Assembly (NCBI GenBank): GCA_965248815.1
Contig: CBDFKK010000008.1
Location: forward strand, 1,674,001-1,738,000
Length of the DNA: 64,000 nt
Direction of reading: 5' to 3'
DNA from: CBDFKK01 sp965248815
Lineage (GTDB): Bacteria; Pseudomonadota; Alphaproteobacteria; SMXP01
Below are positions 44,009 to 53,702 of this stretch, piece by piece. The translations under genes were made by a program, and so were the position numbers. How positions within the stretch are numbered: position 1 is the stretch's first letter; every line of letters starts with the position of its first letter. Under the pieces are notes generated by a model. That model made no database searches and was not told the origin of the DNA. It saw only the letters and a program-made list of their open reading frames with translations.

Positions 44009-44968
44009 ATGTCTTTTCAGGCACCGCGGCATTTTTTGGATTTGAATGATTTCGATTCCCAAGCACTGCGCAACTTGATCGACGGTGCACGAGAGCGAAA
44101 GAATGCACGCCGCGAATTTAGCGCAGGGGCCAGAGACCCGGACAAACCGCTCGCGGGCAAAGTGCTCGCTCTGATTTTCGAAATTCCGTCGACGCGCACA
44201 CGCGTATCGTTCGATATCGGTATGCGCCAGCTTGGCGGCGAAACCATGCTCCTGCGTAGCAACGATCTGCAGTTGGGGCGTGGCGAGACCATCCCAGATA
44301 CGTCGCGGGTTCTGTCGCGCTATATCGACGGCATCATGCTGAGGACCAATAGTCATGAAAAGCTATTGGAACTTGCGGATGCCGGCACGATTCCCGTCAT
44401 CAACGGACTGACGGACAAGTCTCATCCGTGCCAGTTGATGGCCGACATTTTGACTTTCGAGGAACACAAGGGCCCGATCAAGGACCGGATCGTCGCTTGG
44501 GCAGGCGACGGTAACAATGTCGCCTCGTCGTGGATTCACGCCGCCACTCTGTTTGACTTCGAGCTACGGTTGGCCTGCCCGCCTACTCTGCAACCCAACC
44601 CTGACGTAGTCGCCTGGGCCAAGAAAAAGAATGCGCGCGTTCACGTGACAACGGATGCGCGTGAAGCAGTCGAGAACGCCGATTGTGTTGTGACTGATAC
44701 TTGGGTGTCTATGGGGGACGAAGACAGCGGAACCAGGCACAATATGCTGGCGCCCTATCAAGTTAATGATCAGCTGATGGCTGGCGCTAGCAAAGGTGCC
44801 ATTTTTATGCATTGCCTTCCCGCACACCGCGGCGAGGAAGTCACTGCCAGCGTGATTGACGGTCCCCAATCGGTCGTCTTTGACGGCGCAGAAAACCGAC
44901 TTCATGCCCAGAAGAACATTCTACTTTGGTGCATGGGCAACGGCGCGGCCGGCTCGCGGGAGGGCTAA
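44009..44968 (+). CDS. argF: Ornithine carbamoyltransferase ArgF
   Basis: 319 residues from the ATG at 44009 (GGAG 8 bases upstream; a GTG nine bases earlier is weaker). Carbamoyl-phosphate site is STRTRVSFD, HPCQ is in SHPCQLMADI, and the ornithine-binding Cys is in MHCLPAHRGEE. It forms citrulline from ornithine and carbamoyl phosphate. The stop codon overlaps the ATG of hslO (TAATG), so the two are translationally coupled. It is in an operon with argD. Confidence 0.94.
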   Translation: MSFQAPRHFLDLNDFDSQALRNLIDGARERKNARREFSAGARDPDKPLAGKVLALIFEIPSTRTRVSFDIGMRQLGGETMLLRSNDLQLGRGETIPDTSRVLSRYIDGIMLRTNSHEKLLELADAGTIPVINGLTDKSHPCQLMADILTFEEHKGPIKDRIVAWAGDGNNVASSWIHAATLFDFELRLACPPTLQPNPDVVAWAKKKNARVHVTTDAREAVENADCVVTDTWVSMGDEDSGTRHNMLAPYQVNDQLMAGASKGAIFMHCLPAHRGEEVTASVIDGPQSVVFDGAENRLHAQKNILLWCMGNGAAGSREG

Positions 44969-45879
44969 TGGCCCAGCACGATCTTGTGCCCTCGGATGAT
45001 AAGGTCATTTCATTCCGCATAGAGGGGACCGATTATCGGGGACAAATCGTCAAGCTAGGCGATGCCGTGGATCAAGTTCTATCACGGCATGACTATTCCT
45101 CACCTGTATCCAAACTTCTTGGCGAAGCCCTCGTCCTTACCGCCTTGCTTGGCACTTCCCTAAAATTCAACGGTAAGCTAATTTTACAGATCCAAGGCGA
45201 CGGACCTGTCCGATTGTTAGTTTGTGATTATGTGACCGATGGGTATTTGAGGGGCTATGCCCGGGTCAATGACACAGGGAGTCCGCTCAACGAGCAGGCA
45301 CAATTTTCAGATCTCTTAGGCAAGGGCCATCTCGCCTTGACTGTCGATCAGGGCCTCGACAAGGAACGCTATCAGGGGATTGTTGCGCTGGAAGGCGATA
45401 CTCTAGCCGAATGCGCGCTGGGATATTTTGCACAATCGGAGCAAATTCCCACACTACTCAGTTTGTCGGTCGCGGAGCTGTTTATACCGGGAGAGACAAA
45501 GACGTGGCGGGCCGGCGGACTCGTAGTCCAATCACTTCCCGGCGATGACGATAACAATTCGCTGATCGACCAACCAAATGACGACTGGGACCGCATCAGC
45601 GCATTTATGGATACGATAGAAGCACACGAACTCATCGACCCAATGCTGACGTCGCAGGACTTGCTCTTTCGGCTGTTTCATGAAGACGGTGTGCGCGTTT
45701 TTGAACCCAAGCACGTGGCTTTTTCTTGTAGCTGCAACCGGGAAAAAATTGAACAACTCCTGCAGACGTTCAACATGGAGGAGCGCCAAGACATGCTCGA
45801 AGACAATTTAATTAAAGTGCGCTGCGAGTTTTGCAATACGTCATATGAATTTGACCCCGAGACATTACCGGTGCCATGA
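44968..45879 (+). CDS. hslO: Redox-regulated chaperone Hsp33
   Basis: 303 residues from the ATG at 44968, overlapping the argF stop. The C-terminal zinc switch is intact: CxC in AFSCSCNREK and CxxC in VRCEFCNTSYEF. The N-terminal core matches Hsp33 (LVCDYVTDGYLRGYARVN, GKGHLALTVDQG, YFAQSEQIPTLLSLSV). Under oxidative stress the cysteines form disulfides, zinc is released and the protein binds unfolding clients. Its coupling to argF is common in alphaproteobacteria. Confidence 0.94.
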   Translation: MAQHDLVPSDDKVISFRIEGTDYRGQIVKLGDAVDQVLSRHDYSSPVSKLLGEALVLTALLGTSLKFNGKLILQIQGDGPVRLLVCDYVTDGYLRGYARVNDTGSPLNEQAQFSDLLGKGHLALTVDQGLDKERYQGIVALEGDTLAECALGYFAQSEQIPTLLSLSVAELFIPGETKTWRAGGLVVQSLPGDDDNNSLIDQPNDDWDRISAFMDTIEAHELIDPMLTSQDLLFRLFHEDGVRVFEPKHVAFSCSCNREKIEQLLQTFNMEERQDMLEDNLIKVRCEFCNTSYEFDPETLPVP

Positions 45880-45936
45880 TTCTTAACTTAGGCGTGGTTG
45901 AATGTTCGCCATCCCGAGCAGATTGAAGGATTGAAG

Positions 45937-46557
45937 ATGCGTCCGCTAAATCTCCTACCTAAAGCCGGCATGTTCACAACCGCAATTGGTGTCTCACTTG
46001 CCGCAATCGCCCTGTCTTCTTGCAGCGTTGTCGACAATGAGCCGCCGCCCGTGCCGCCGGCGTTTGAATTCGGCGCCGCAGCGCCTTTTGTCATTGCCGC
46101 CCAATCCATTGAAATTGTTGAAGAATTCAGACCGACCCTGCTGCCACCCAACGTGGAACACGAGTACGCAACGCCGCCCGCGGCCGTTGCAATGGCGTGG
46201 GGACAAAGACGTCTTTCGGCAAATGGTGGAAGCGGAACCATGCGCTACATCATTAGAGATGCAAGCTTGGTCCAAAGAGATCTTGAGACAGCAAGCGGTT
46301 GGCGAGCCCGCATGATTGACGAAGCCGACATCGAATTGAGCGCAAGGTTGGAAGTTGTGATTGAGTATGAGGGGCCCACCGGCGAAACGACAGCACGAGC
46401 CGTAGTCGCCGCCAAATCGACATCGTATGAGAGCGCCTCACTCACCGACATGGACCGAAGCTATTTTGAAATGCTGGAAGAGATGGCAACTGAACTCGAT
46501 ACAGCTTTTACCGAACAATTCGACGGGGAATTGTCACAGATCTTAGCGGCGCCTTAA
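45937..46557 (+). CDS. Putative lipoprotein of unknown function
   Basis: 206 residues from the ATG at 45937, preceded by GAAGGA; a TTG 39 bases upstream is less likely. The signal segment ends in ALSSC, a good lipobox with the lipidated Cys near residue 27, followed by a Pro-rich stretch. The mature part begins with a strand-rich segment (FEFGAAAPFVIAAQSIEIVE) and continues through helical segments to an acidic C-terminus. No family is recognised. It follows hslO by 57 bases and might be co-transcribed; it converges on argE. Confidence 0.75.
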   Translation: MRPLNLLPKAGMFTTAIGVSLAAIALSSCSVVDNEPPPVPPAFEFGAAAPFVIAAQSIEIVEEFRPTLLPPNVEHEYATPPAAVAMAWGQRRLSANGGSGTMRYIIRDASLVQRDLETASGWRARMIDEADIELSARLEVVIEYEGPTGETTARAVVAAKSTSYESASLTDMDRSYFEMLEEMATELDTAFTEQFDGELSQILAAP

Positions 46558-46587
46558 GTCGCGGCAGACCACGGGACCATGCACCGC

Positions 46588-47754
46588 CTAAGACGACCAA
46601 ACATGATCCATCAATCGGTTCATAAAATCGGTGCATGCCTCCACCTGATCAAGTGAAATGAACTCATTGGGCCGATGGGCTTGTAAGATGTTTCCTGGCC
46701 CACACACAACGGTCGGAATTTCGGCGGCCTGAAAAATTCCGGCCTCCGTCGCGTAAGAGACGGCTTGCGTATCATTTTGCCTAGCCAGCAAAAGCACCAA
46801 GGCCTCCGCCGGTGAGTCTTTGTGCGGCTGAAAAGGCGGAACGGTGGCCAGAGCTTCAATTTCAATCGACGCTTCGTCAGCCACGTCTCGCAAGCCGGGA
46901 AGAACTTCCCCTTGCGCAAATGCATCTAGTCTTTGTGCCAGCGCGTTCGCATCTTCGCCGGGAAGAGCGCGGCACTCCCAAAGGAATGAACATGTCTTAG
47001 GAATGATATTGAGTGCCGTTCCGCCCTCAATGGTACCAACTTGCAGCGTTGTATATGGGGGATCAAAACGGCCAGACGGGTCGCCCTTCGCCCGCATTTC
47101 GCCCGCTAGCCGAGATAGAAAACCGACAAGCTCGGCAGCGGCCATGATTGCGTTGACCCCTTTATCGGTGGCACTCGAATGAGCTTCTTTCCCGGTGACC
47201 TTGGTCCGGAAGGCATTGATGCCTTTGTGTGCGTTCACGACCTTCATCATGGTCGGCTCACCAACAATAACGGCATGGGGCCGCGGTAAATGCTCGACAA
47301 TTTGCTGAACGAGAGTGTGGGCACCGAGACAGCCCACTTCTTCATCGTAGGACAAAGCAAAGTGCACCGGCGTCGTGAGGGGACGCTCAAGAAACTGAGG
47401 TACCAGCGCTAAAGCTATGGCAAAAAAACTTTTCATGTCGGACGTACCCCGCCCGTAGAGCCGTCCGTCTTTTTCAACTAATTGAAATGGATCAGTGTCC
47501 CAGTCTTGTCCGTCCACCGGCACAGTGTCCGTGTGCCCCGACAGGACAACGCCGCCCGGCGCGTTGGGGCCCAAAGTCGCATAGAGATTGGCTTTGGTTT
47601 CACCCTCATTGAAATCCAACACCGCCTCGATACCGTGTTGACGCAAGTAGTCGGCAACGAAATGTATAAGATGCAAATTGGAGTTCCGGCTCGTCGTATC
47701 ATAAGCGATAAGCCGCTTTATCATTTCGATCGGCGTATATGTTGGTGCACTCAT
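46588..47754 (-). CDS. argE: Acetylornithine deacetylase ArgE
   Basis: 388 residues of the M20 metallopeptidase family. Metal ligands are visible in LSGHTDTVPVDGQDW (His), GRGTSDMKSF (Asp) and YDEEVGCLGA (Glu), and the C-terminal His is in PGNILQAHRPNEFI. ArgE hydrolyses N-acetylornithine to ornithine and acetate, linking ArgD to ArgF across the convergent pair of transcription units. The gene ends a minus-strand series metZ-apaG-trkH-argE with short gaps. Other M20 substrates are possible, but nearby arginine genes favour ArgE. Confidence 0.9.
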   Translation of the reverse strand: MSAPTYTPIEMIKRLIAYDTTSRNSNLHLIHFVADYLRQHGIEAVLDFNEGETKANLYATLGPNAPGGVVLSGHTDTVPVDGQDWDTDPFQLVEKDGRLYGRGTSDMKSFFAIALALVPQFLERPLTTPVHFALSYDEEVGCLGAHTLVQQIVEHLPRPHAVIVGEPTMMKVVNAHKGINAFRTKVTGKEAHSSATDKGVNAIMAAAELVGFLSRLAGEMRAKGDPSGRFDPPYTTLQVGTIEGGTALNIIPKTCSFLWECRALPGEDANALAQRLDAFAQGEVLPGLRDVADEASIEIEALATVPPFQPHKDSPAEALVLLLARQNDTQAVSYATEAGIFQAAEIPTVVCGPGNILQAHRPNEFISLDQVEACTDFMNRLMDHVWSS

Positions 47755-47823
47755 CGGAGGGTCTCACTTAAGCCGAAATCGCGATACGTGTGAGGCATGA
47801 ATGTTCAACGGCGTTTCCGGCCG

Positions 47824-49272
47824 TCAAGCGCGCCAAAAGCTTGGGGCGAAAAGCACCAAAACCGTAAAGAGCTCCAATCGGCCCAATAGCATTCCCAAAC
47901 ATAGAACCCACTTTGCAGAATCCGGAAGTGAAAAATATGTCCCTTCCGGTCCTATCGTCTCGCCCAAACCTGGTCCGACATTGGCGATAGCGCTGGCCGC
48001 TGCCGACAACGCCGTTAGAGGTTCGAGTCCAATAATGGACAACATTACCGCGAGGACTGCAAAGCATACGAAGAATAAGAAAAAGAAACTCATGACCGAC
48101 AATGTCACATCTTCTGTAATGAGACGGCCATTGTACTTTGCGGAAAACACGCCGTGAGGATGCACCATGCGTTTGATCTGGATCCACATGGCCGCATAAA
48201 CGACTTGAAAACGGAAAATCTTCATGCCGCATGACGTTGAGCCAGCGCAGCCGCCGATAAACATAATGCAAAAAAAGGCGACAACAGCGAATGTGCCCCA
48301 TGTGCCGTAGTCGGTCGTTACATAACCTGTTCCAGTCATGATCGAAACAACATTGAAGGCCGCTAGACGAAAGGCGCGCCAGCCCTCATTTGCGTTCACC
48401 GACCATTGGTAGAGCGTCATGGCCATGACGAGCGCAAAAGCAATAATCAGAAACCATCTCACTTGGCTATCTCTCAGCAGCGGTTGCGGCCGCAAACGCA
48501 GCAAATCGAAATAGAGGACAAACGGCAGGCTTCCCAAAATCATGAATATCACCGCCGTGTAGTCCACCAAGGCGCTATCGAAAGCAGCGATCGATTTGTC
48601 GGATGTCGAAAATCCGCCTGTTGCGATGGTAGTCATGGCATGAGCGACCGCCTCGAAGCTCGTCATGCCAGCAAAACCGTAACCAACGGCGCAGAGTGCG
48701 GAAATAATCACATAGACCAGCGCGATAGAACCGACGACTTGCGTCGCGCGAGGCAAAATCTTTTCGGACGTGTCGGATGATTCCAACCGAAACAGTTGCA
48801 TCCCGCCTACTTGCAGCATGGGCAATATAGCGACCGCCATAACAATAATGCCGATGCCGCCTAGCCATTGAAGAAGCGCGCGCCACAAAAGAATGCCGGA
48901 CGGAGCATTGTCCAAACCCTTGACCACAGTCGCTCCCGTTGTCGTCAAGCCCGACATGGCTTCAAAAAACGCATTCGTGTAGTTGAGCTCGAGTTCGGAA
49001 AACACGAACGGCAGCGCACCAAACGCCGTGGTGAGCACCCATGCCAATGTCGTCAAAAGGAATGCCTGTTGAACACTTAACGAGTGCGCAAGCCCCCAAT
49101 TTGTCAGCGCAAGACTCACACCCGCAAACATTGTCACGCCTGATGCGGCGAGAAAGACTTTCCAGTCGGGATGACCAACCGATAAATCTGCCGCGGCGGG
49201 CAGCAGCATGGCGATGCCAAGCGCCGACAATAAAATGCCGCTCACGAGTAAAATGGGCCGCAGATCAAGCAC
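47824..49272 (-). CDS. trkH: Potassium uptake channel TrkH
   Basis: 482 residues with the fourfold M1-P-M2 layout of the Trk/Ktr/HKT family. Selectivity-filter segments with the expected Gly are visible: SGLTTTGATV, TIATGGFSTSD, MTGTGYVTTDYG and ANVGPGL. TrkH is the membrane channel for potassium, gated by TrkA, whose gene is not in the window. It lies 69 bases before argE and 46 bases after apaG on the same strand. Confidence 0.92.
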   Translation of the reverse strand: MLDLRPILLVSGILLSALGIAMLLPAAADLSVGHPDWKVFLAASGVTMFAGVSLALTNWGLAHSLSVQQAFLLTTLAWVLTTAFGALPFVFSELELNYTNAFFEAMSGLTTTGATVVKGLDNAPSGILLWRALLQWLGGIGIIVMAVAILPMLQVGGMQLFRLESSDTSEKILPRATQVVGSIALVYVIISALCAVGYGFAGMTSFEAVAHAMTTIATGGFSTSDKSIAAFDSALVDYTAVIFMILGSLPFVLYFDLLRLRPQPLLRDSQVRWFLIIAFALVMAMTLYQWSVNANEGWRAFRLAAFNVVSIMTGTGYVTTDYGTWGTFAVVAFFCIMFIGGCAGSTSCGMKIFRFQVVYAAMWIQIKRMVHPHGVFSAKYNGRLITEDVTLSVMSFFFLFFVCFAVLAVMLSIIGLEPLTALSAAASAIANVGPGLGETIGPEGTYFSLPDSAKWVLCLGMLLGRLELFTVLVLFAPSFWRA

Positions 49273-49318
49273 GTTCTCGAGGCCTCTTATTGAGTCGAGT
49301 TAGCTTTCTCGGCTTGTC

Positions 49319-49711
49319 TCAGTGGACGTTATAATCTTGATAAGGACTATCCAGAGAAAATGCAGGAATCTCAACATCAAAAGACTCGCCCGCTTCCGTT
49401 ACCATTTGGTAGGTCCCGCCCATAAAGCCCGTAGGCGTAGGAAGTGGCGCACCGCTGGTATATTCGAACTGTTCTCCTGGTTGCAAAACGGGTTGCTCTC
49501 CTACGACACCATCACCCTTTACTTCTTGCACATGTCCGGTTGAGTCCGTAATTCGCCAGTAGCGTGATCGCAATTGAACGGTTTCAGGTCCCTGGTTTTC
49601 GATTTGAATCGTATAGGCCCAAACAAAATGGTTTTCATCAGGTGTCGACTGGTCTTCCAGATAGATGGGCGCGACTTGAACTCGTATATCTCGCGTCGTT
49701 GCATGGTACAT
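49319..49711 (-). CDS. apaG: ApaG domain protein
   Basis: 130 residues of the ApaG beta-sandwich family. The pattern VWAYTIQIENQGPETVQLRS, YWRITDSTGHVQEVKGDGVVG, EQPVLQPGEQFEYTSGAPL and GFMGGTYQM matches the family closely. ApaG is linked to divalent-cation resistance and binds nucleotides; its exact role is unsettled. It is 11 bases after metZ, so co-transcribed. Confidence 0.92.
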   Translation of the reverse strand: MYHATTRDIRVQVAPIYLEDQSTPDENHFVWAYTIQIENQGPETVQLRSRYWRITDSTGHVQEVKGDGVVGEQPVLQPGEQFEYTSGAPLPTPTGFMGGTYQMVTEAGESFDVEIPAFSLDSPYQDYNVH

Positions 49712-49722
49712 TGTATTTAGCC

Positions 49723-50958
49723 TTACGCGGCATCAAGGGCGCGGGCCAGATCTTCCTTCAGATCCTCCACGTCCTCAAGCCCAATCGAAATCCGCAGCGT
49801 GCCGGGAGTTATGCCAAGCTCCGAGCGCTCGTCGTCCGTGAGACGTTGGTGCGTCGTTGTTGCCGGATGGGTGATCAGACTTTTCGCGTCACCCAGGTTG
49901 TTTGAAATGTCGACAATGGACAGCATGTTTGCCAGTCGGAAGGCCGGGTCCTTGCCGCCCTTTACATCAAACGTAATAACGTTGCCCCCCATTTCCATTT
50001 GCGACATGGCCAAATTGTGCTGCGGATGATCGGGGCTTCCCGGGTACATGACTTTGCTCAGTTTGTCGTGACCGGAAATGAACGTCGTAACGGTTTCGGC
50101 ATTACGGCACATTTGCCGTACGCGCAAATCAAGCGTTTCCAAACTTTTGAGCAGCACCCATGCGTTGAATGGACTGAGTGACGGCCCTGTTTGACGTAAG
50201 AAATTGAACAAGTGATCGTAGATGAATTCGTCATCGGCAAGGACAACACCACCAAGAACGCGGCCTTGACCATCAATGTGTTTGGTACCGGAATAAACAA
50301 CGATGTCGGCGCCGAATTCCATTGGCCGTTGCAGAATGGGCGTCGCAAAAACATTATCGACGACAAGGCGTGCGCCCGCCTGATGTGCAATGTCGGCCAC
50401 TCCTTTCAAGTCGATGATATCTAGCGTGGGGTTTGCTGGCGTCTCAACAAAGAACACCTTTGTGTTGTCGCGTACCGCTGCTTCCCATTGCGCATTTTCA
50501 CGGCCGTCGACAAATGTAAAGTCGACGCCGAATTTCGGCAGCAGCGTATCGACAATGTAGCGGCACGACCCAAACAGCGCCCGGGCCGCCATGACATGAT
50601 CACCCGCTGACAGTTGGCACAGCATAGACGCGGTCACCGCGGCCATACCGGTAGCTGTCGCTTTGGCCGCCGGTGCGCCTTCGAGAAGCGCCATGCGGTC
50701 TTCAAACATGGTTACGGTGGGATTGGAGAAGCGGCTGTATATATAGCCGTCATCTTCCCCCTTAAAACGCGCTTCGGCTTCCTCGGCATTTTGATAGACA
50801 TAGCCTGACGTGAGGTACATCGCTTCGCTGGTCTCGCCAAAGCCCGAACGATTGGTCCCGCCGCGCACTTGGCGCGTGGCTGAGCGCCAGCTGGCCTCAT
50901 CGGGATTTTTGCCCCGAGAGCCTTTCTTTTGCGGCATTGATGTTGAATTTTTGGTCAT
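49723..50958 (-). CDS. metZ: O-succinylhomoserine sulfhydrylase MetZ
   Basis: 411 residues of the Cys/Met-metabolism PLP family. Key features are SRFSNPTVTMFEDRMALLEG, ATATGMAAVTASMLCQLSAG, the Asp in VVDNVFATPILQRP, and the PLP-binding Lys226 in VVYSGTKHIDGQGRVLGG. MetZ makes homocysteine from an activated homoserine and sulfide. The metZ-apaG pair is common in alphaproteobacteria, supporting MetZ over cystathionine gamma-synthase. GGTGG is before the ATG; it is divergent from dcd. Confidence 0.88.
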   Translation of the reverse strand: MTKNSTSMPQKKGSRGKNPDEASWRSATRQVRGGTNRSGFGETSEAMYLTSGYVYQNAEEAEARFKGEDDGYIYSRFSNPTVTMFEDRMALLEGAPAAKATATGMAAVTASMLCQLSAGDHVMAARALFGSCRYIVDTLLPKFGVDFTFVDGRENAQWEAAVRDNTKVFFVETPANPTLDIIDLKGVADIAHQAGARLVVDNVFATPILQRPMEFGADIVVYSGTKHIDGQGRVLGGVVLADDEFIYDHLFNFLRQTGPSLSPFNAWVLLKSLETLDLRVRQMCRNAETVTTFISGHDKLSKVMYPGSPDHPQHNLAMSQMEMGGNVITFDVKGGKDPAFRLANMLSIVDISNNLGDAKSLITHPATTTHQRLTDDERSELGITPGTLRISIGLEDVEDLKEDLARALDAA

Positions 50959-51250
50959 ACCACCAAACTTATACGTTAAGCGACCAACGCAAAAAAGCTT
51001 GGCCTTTTAGGATCATATGAGGAGGGGGTCAAGCCGAGGACAATTTGGCGATTGCCCACAAGATATCCACATGCGGCTTGTGGATAACGGGGATAAGGTT
51101 CGACTGGTGCGAGGGACCATACATTTGGCCCGCGGATCGTTGTCCCCAAGCGGACAGCGCGTAGTGGGCGTGGTATCGTTAACTTTCGGCGCCCCTGATT
51201 CTGCGCGCCGGTTGGGTATGACTTTGCAACAAAAACAAAAGACCTCTCAA

Positions 51251-52411
51251 ATGGCATATTCGGCAACCCTGTTTGAAACCGATGCCGCGCCGGCGCACCG
51301 CGTCAGCGAGCAGCGCGGGCGGCCGCCGGACGGGATATTACCGTCCCATACGCTGGAGAGCCTGATTGCAAGCCACAATATCTGGGGCAACCCCGAGATA
51401 GAAGACTCCCAAATTCAGCCGGCCAGTCTCGATCTCAGATTGGGCAATGTCGCTTATCGTATTCGCGCGAGTTTTTTGCCCGGCGCAAACGCAACCGTGC
51501 GCGACAAAATACAGACACTGGCGCTGCACGAAGTCGATTTGCGCCAGGGTGCGGTTTTGGAAACCGGATGCGTTTACCTTGTTCCTCTCTTGGAGCGGAT
51601 CAATTTACCCGACCGCATATCGGGTCTTGCCAATCCCAAAAGCTCGACCGGCAGACTTGATGTTTTTACCCGGCTCATTACCGACTATGGCACATCCTTT
51701 GACCGCATCGAGGCGGGCTATCAGGGCCCGCTTTATGCAGAAATTTCCCCGCGCACATTTAGCCTCTTAGTTCGGGCGGGGTCACGGCTTAGTCAGTTGC
51801 GGCTGCGCCGGGGAACATCGAAATATTCCGATAGCCAACTGCGCGCGCTTCAGTCGGAACGCATGCTGGTCGACGGCGATGGCGACATCGATCACGGGAT
51901 AGGGCTTTCCATTGATCTGACCGGCAATCCGAGCACTGGTCTTGTCGGCTACAAGGCGCGGCGCCATGCTGGGTTGATCGACGTAGACCAGGTCGACGCC
52001 TACGAGCCGGCGGACTTTTGGGAGCCGGTATATGCCAGCAAACAAGAGGGTATTATTCTGGACCCGGACGAATTTTATATCTTAGCGTCGCGAGAAGCGG
52101 TCCACGTCCCCCCCGACTTTGCTGCCGAGATGGTGCCGTTCAATCCGGTCGTGGGCGAGTTTCGCGTGCATTATGCTGGTTTTTTCGATCCGGGATTTGG
52201 GCATAGCGAAAGCGGCGGGCAAGGCGCGCGCGCCGTTTTAGAAATCCGAAGCCATGAAGTGCCGTTTATTTTGGTCGACGGACAAATCATTGGCCGCTTG
52301 ATCTACGAAAAGCTAACTGAGCCGGCCCAGAAGATTTATGGCCGCGACATCGGCTCGAACTATCAACGCCAGGGACTCAAACTGTCCAAGCAATTTAGGG
52401 CCTGGCGCTAG
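51251..52411 (+). CDS. dcd: 2'-deoxycytidine 5'-triphosphate deaminase
   Basis: 386 residues from the ATG at 51251. The open frame reaches back to 51017, but that part lies in the divergent promoter region and has no similarity; the ribosome site is weak. It is the long, two-domain form found in alphaproteobacteria: IQPASLDLRLGNVAYRIR in the first domain, ANPKSSTGRLDVFTRLITDY and YQGPLYAEISPRTFSLLV carrying the nucleotide-binding residues, and a second related domain (GEFRVHYAGFFDPGF). It makes dUTP from dCTP for thymidylate synthesis. Confidence 0.9.
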   Translation: MAYSATLFETDAAPAHRVSEQRGRPPDGILPSHTLESLIASHNIWGNPEIEDSQIQPASLDLRLGNVAYRIRASFLPGANATVRDKIQTLALHEVDLRQGAVLETGCVYLVPLLERINLPDRISGLANPKSSTGRLDVFTRLITDYGTSFDRIEAGYQGPLYAEISPRTFSLLVRAGSRLSQLRLRRGTSKYSDSQLRALQSERMLVDGDGDIDHGIGLSIDLTGNPSTGLVGYKARRHAGLIDVDQVDAYEPADFWEPVYASKQEGIILDPDEFYILASREAVHVPPDFAAEMVPFNPVVGEFRVHYAGFFDPGFGHSESGGQGARAVLEIRSHEVPFILVDGQIIGRLIYEKLTEPAQKIYGRDIGSNYQRQGLKLSKQFRAWR

Positions 52412-52419
52412 CTCCGGCG

Positions 52420-53388
52420 TCAGTCGGCGACCGAACACGACCCGCCGCCGAGGACGCAAAATTTCGCGCAATGTGGATGATTGAGTTTTACCGCACCTTG
52501 CGCTTCGCTCAGGCGTGCGCCCATTTCAAACGCGGCTCCGTAAGGCAGCAATGTGCAGGGTAATACAACAGGCGCTCGCGCGCCTTTGCGTTTGACGATC
52601 ATGCGGCTCGAGGCGCACATCATGTCGCTCGGATTCTTGCCAAGAGTGCTCCAGCAATCGACTGTGATTTCGGGCACGTCCGCTTCTTCATCCATTTCGG
52701 GAAAAAGAACGAGCTCCGTCGGGTGCGCGGCATCAACCAAAATGCCTTCTCGATCAAATAGCTCCGCATAGCCCGCGCGCGCCGTTTCGTCTGTTTCCCC
52801 CCAACACGTCCGGCCGGCGACGTTCATCTTGAAGCCGTTTTTCGACAACCATACCAGGCCCTCTAGTGTCTTATCCCACGTATCTGGGCCGCGCTCTGTT
52901 TCGTGCAGCTCCTTGCTAAAATGATCAAGACTAACTCGAAGCGACAGATGATCTTTATACTGATTATTTAGTTGCAACAAATGAGTGCGGATGCGCGGGC
53001 GCAGCATAGGTTGCATGGCGTTGGTCAGAACCAGTACCTGAAAGCCCCGCTCAAGGGCCGCTTCCATCATCGCGCAGCAGTGAGGATTCATAAACGGCTC
53101 ACCGCCGGTCAGACCAATCTCCCGTGTGCCCAATTTGAGCTCTTCGATTTCGTTCAAATAGCCCAATACCTCATCCAAGGAAATATACGCAAGACTGTCA
53201 TTTGTAGGGCTGGAATCGATATAACAATGAGCGCACTCGATATTGCACAGCGTACCGGTGTTGATCCAAAGGGTGTCCAACTTGCCGAGCGCCACCGACG
53301 CGCGGCGCGTACCATCGGCAGTGACATCCGGATTGCGAAATTTTTCCGGCCCGAGCGGTACTTTCTCAAGAGTTATCGCGTCAGACAT
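52420..53388 (-). CDS. Radical SAM protein
   Basis: 322 residues. The 4Fe-4S cluster motif CxxxCxxC is Cys48, Cys52 and Cys55 (TLCNIECAHC). The SAM-binding GGEPF lies at 96-100, and LRVSLDHF is a later barrel strand. Three C-terminal Cys in HPHCAKFCVLGGGSC suggest an auxiliary cluster or zinc site. This general architecture occurs in maturases and other radical enzymes; the substrate is not identifiable, and no small peptide substrate gene is obvious next to it. It converges on dcd with eight bases between and has no other close partner. Confidence 0.85.
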   Translation of the reverse strand: MSDAITLEKVPLGPEKFRNPDVTADGTRRASVALGKLDTLWINTGTLCNIECAHCYIDSSPTNDSLAYISLDEVLGYLNEIEELKLGTREIGLTGGEPFMNPHCCAMMEAALERGFQVLVLTNAMQPMLRPRIRTHLLQLNNQYKDHLSLRVSLDHFSKELHETERGPDTWDKTLEGLVWLSKNGFKMNVAGRTCWGETDETARAGYAELFDREGILVDAAHPTELVLFPEMDEEADVPEITVDCWSTLGKNPSDMMCASSRMIVKRKGARAPVVLPCTLLPYGAAFEMGARLSEAQGAVKLNHPHCAKFCVLGGGSCSVAD

Positions 53389-53519
53389 GTGACAAGTCGA
53401 TCACACGGCTGTTCGGCAGACAATAGTTAGCCGGGCTGATCAAGGTCTTTTGAGCAATTGTCAACGACGGACCTCCGCTTGGCCCGGCCCAAACCATTGG
53501 CTATGCTCACGGCTTCTTG

Positions 53520-53594
53520 GCGGGTGTAGCTCAGTGGTAGAGCACGAGCTTCCCAAGCTCGGTGTCGAGGGTTCGATTCCCTTCACCCGCTCCA
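53520..53594 (+). tRNA. tRNA-Gly (anticodon CCC)
   Basis: A complete cloverleaf with encoded CCA: acceptor GCGGGTG pairs with CACCCGC, D-arm GCTC...GAGC, anticodon stem CGAGC/GCTCG with loop TTCCCAA (anticodon CCC, reading GGG), and T-arm GAGGG TTCGATT CCCTT. The discriminator is T. Confidence 0.95.
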
Positions 53595-53702
53595 TTCAGC
53601 GCCTTAACCTTAACGCCGCCTTTTGGCATGACCGTTGCTTCACAATCATGTGAAGAGGGAAACAGGCTGGTTTTCCTTAGTCAACATTAAGGGGTTTGGG
53701 TC

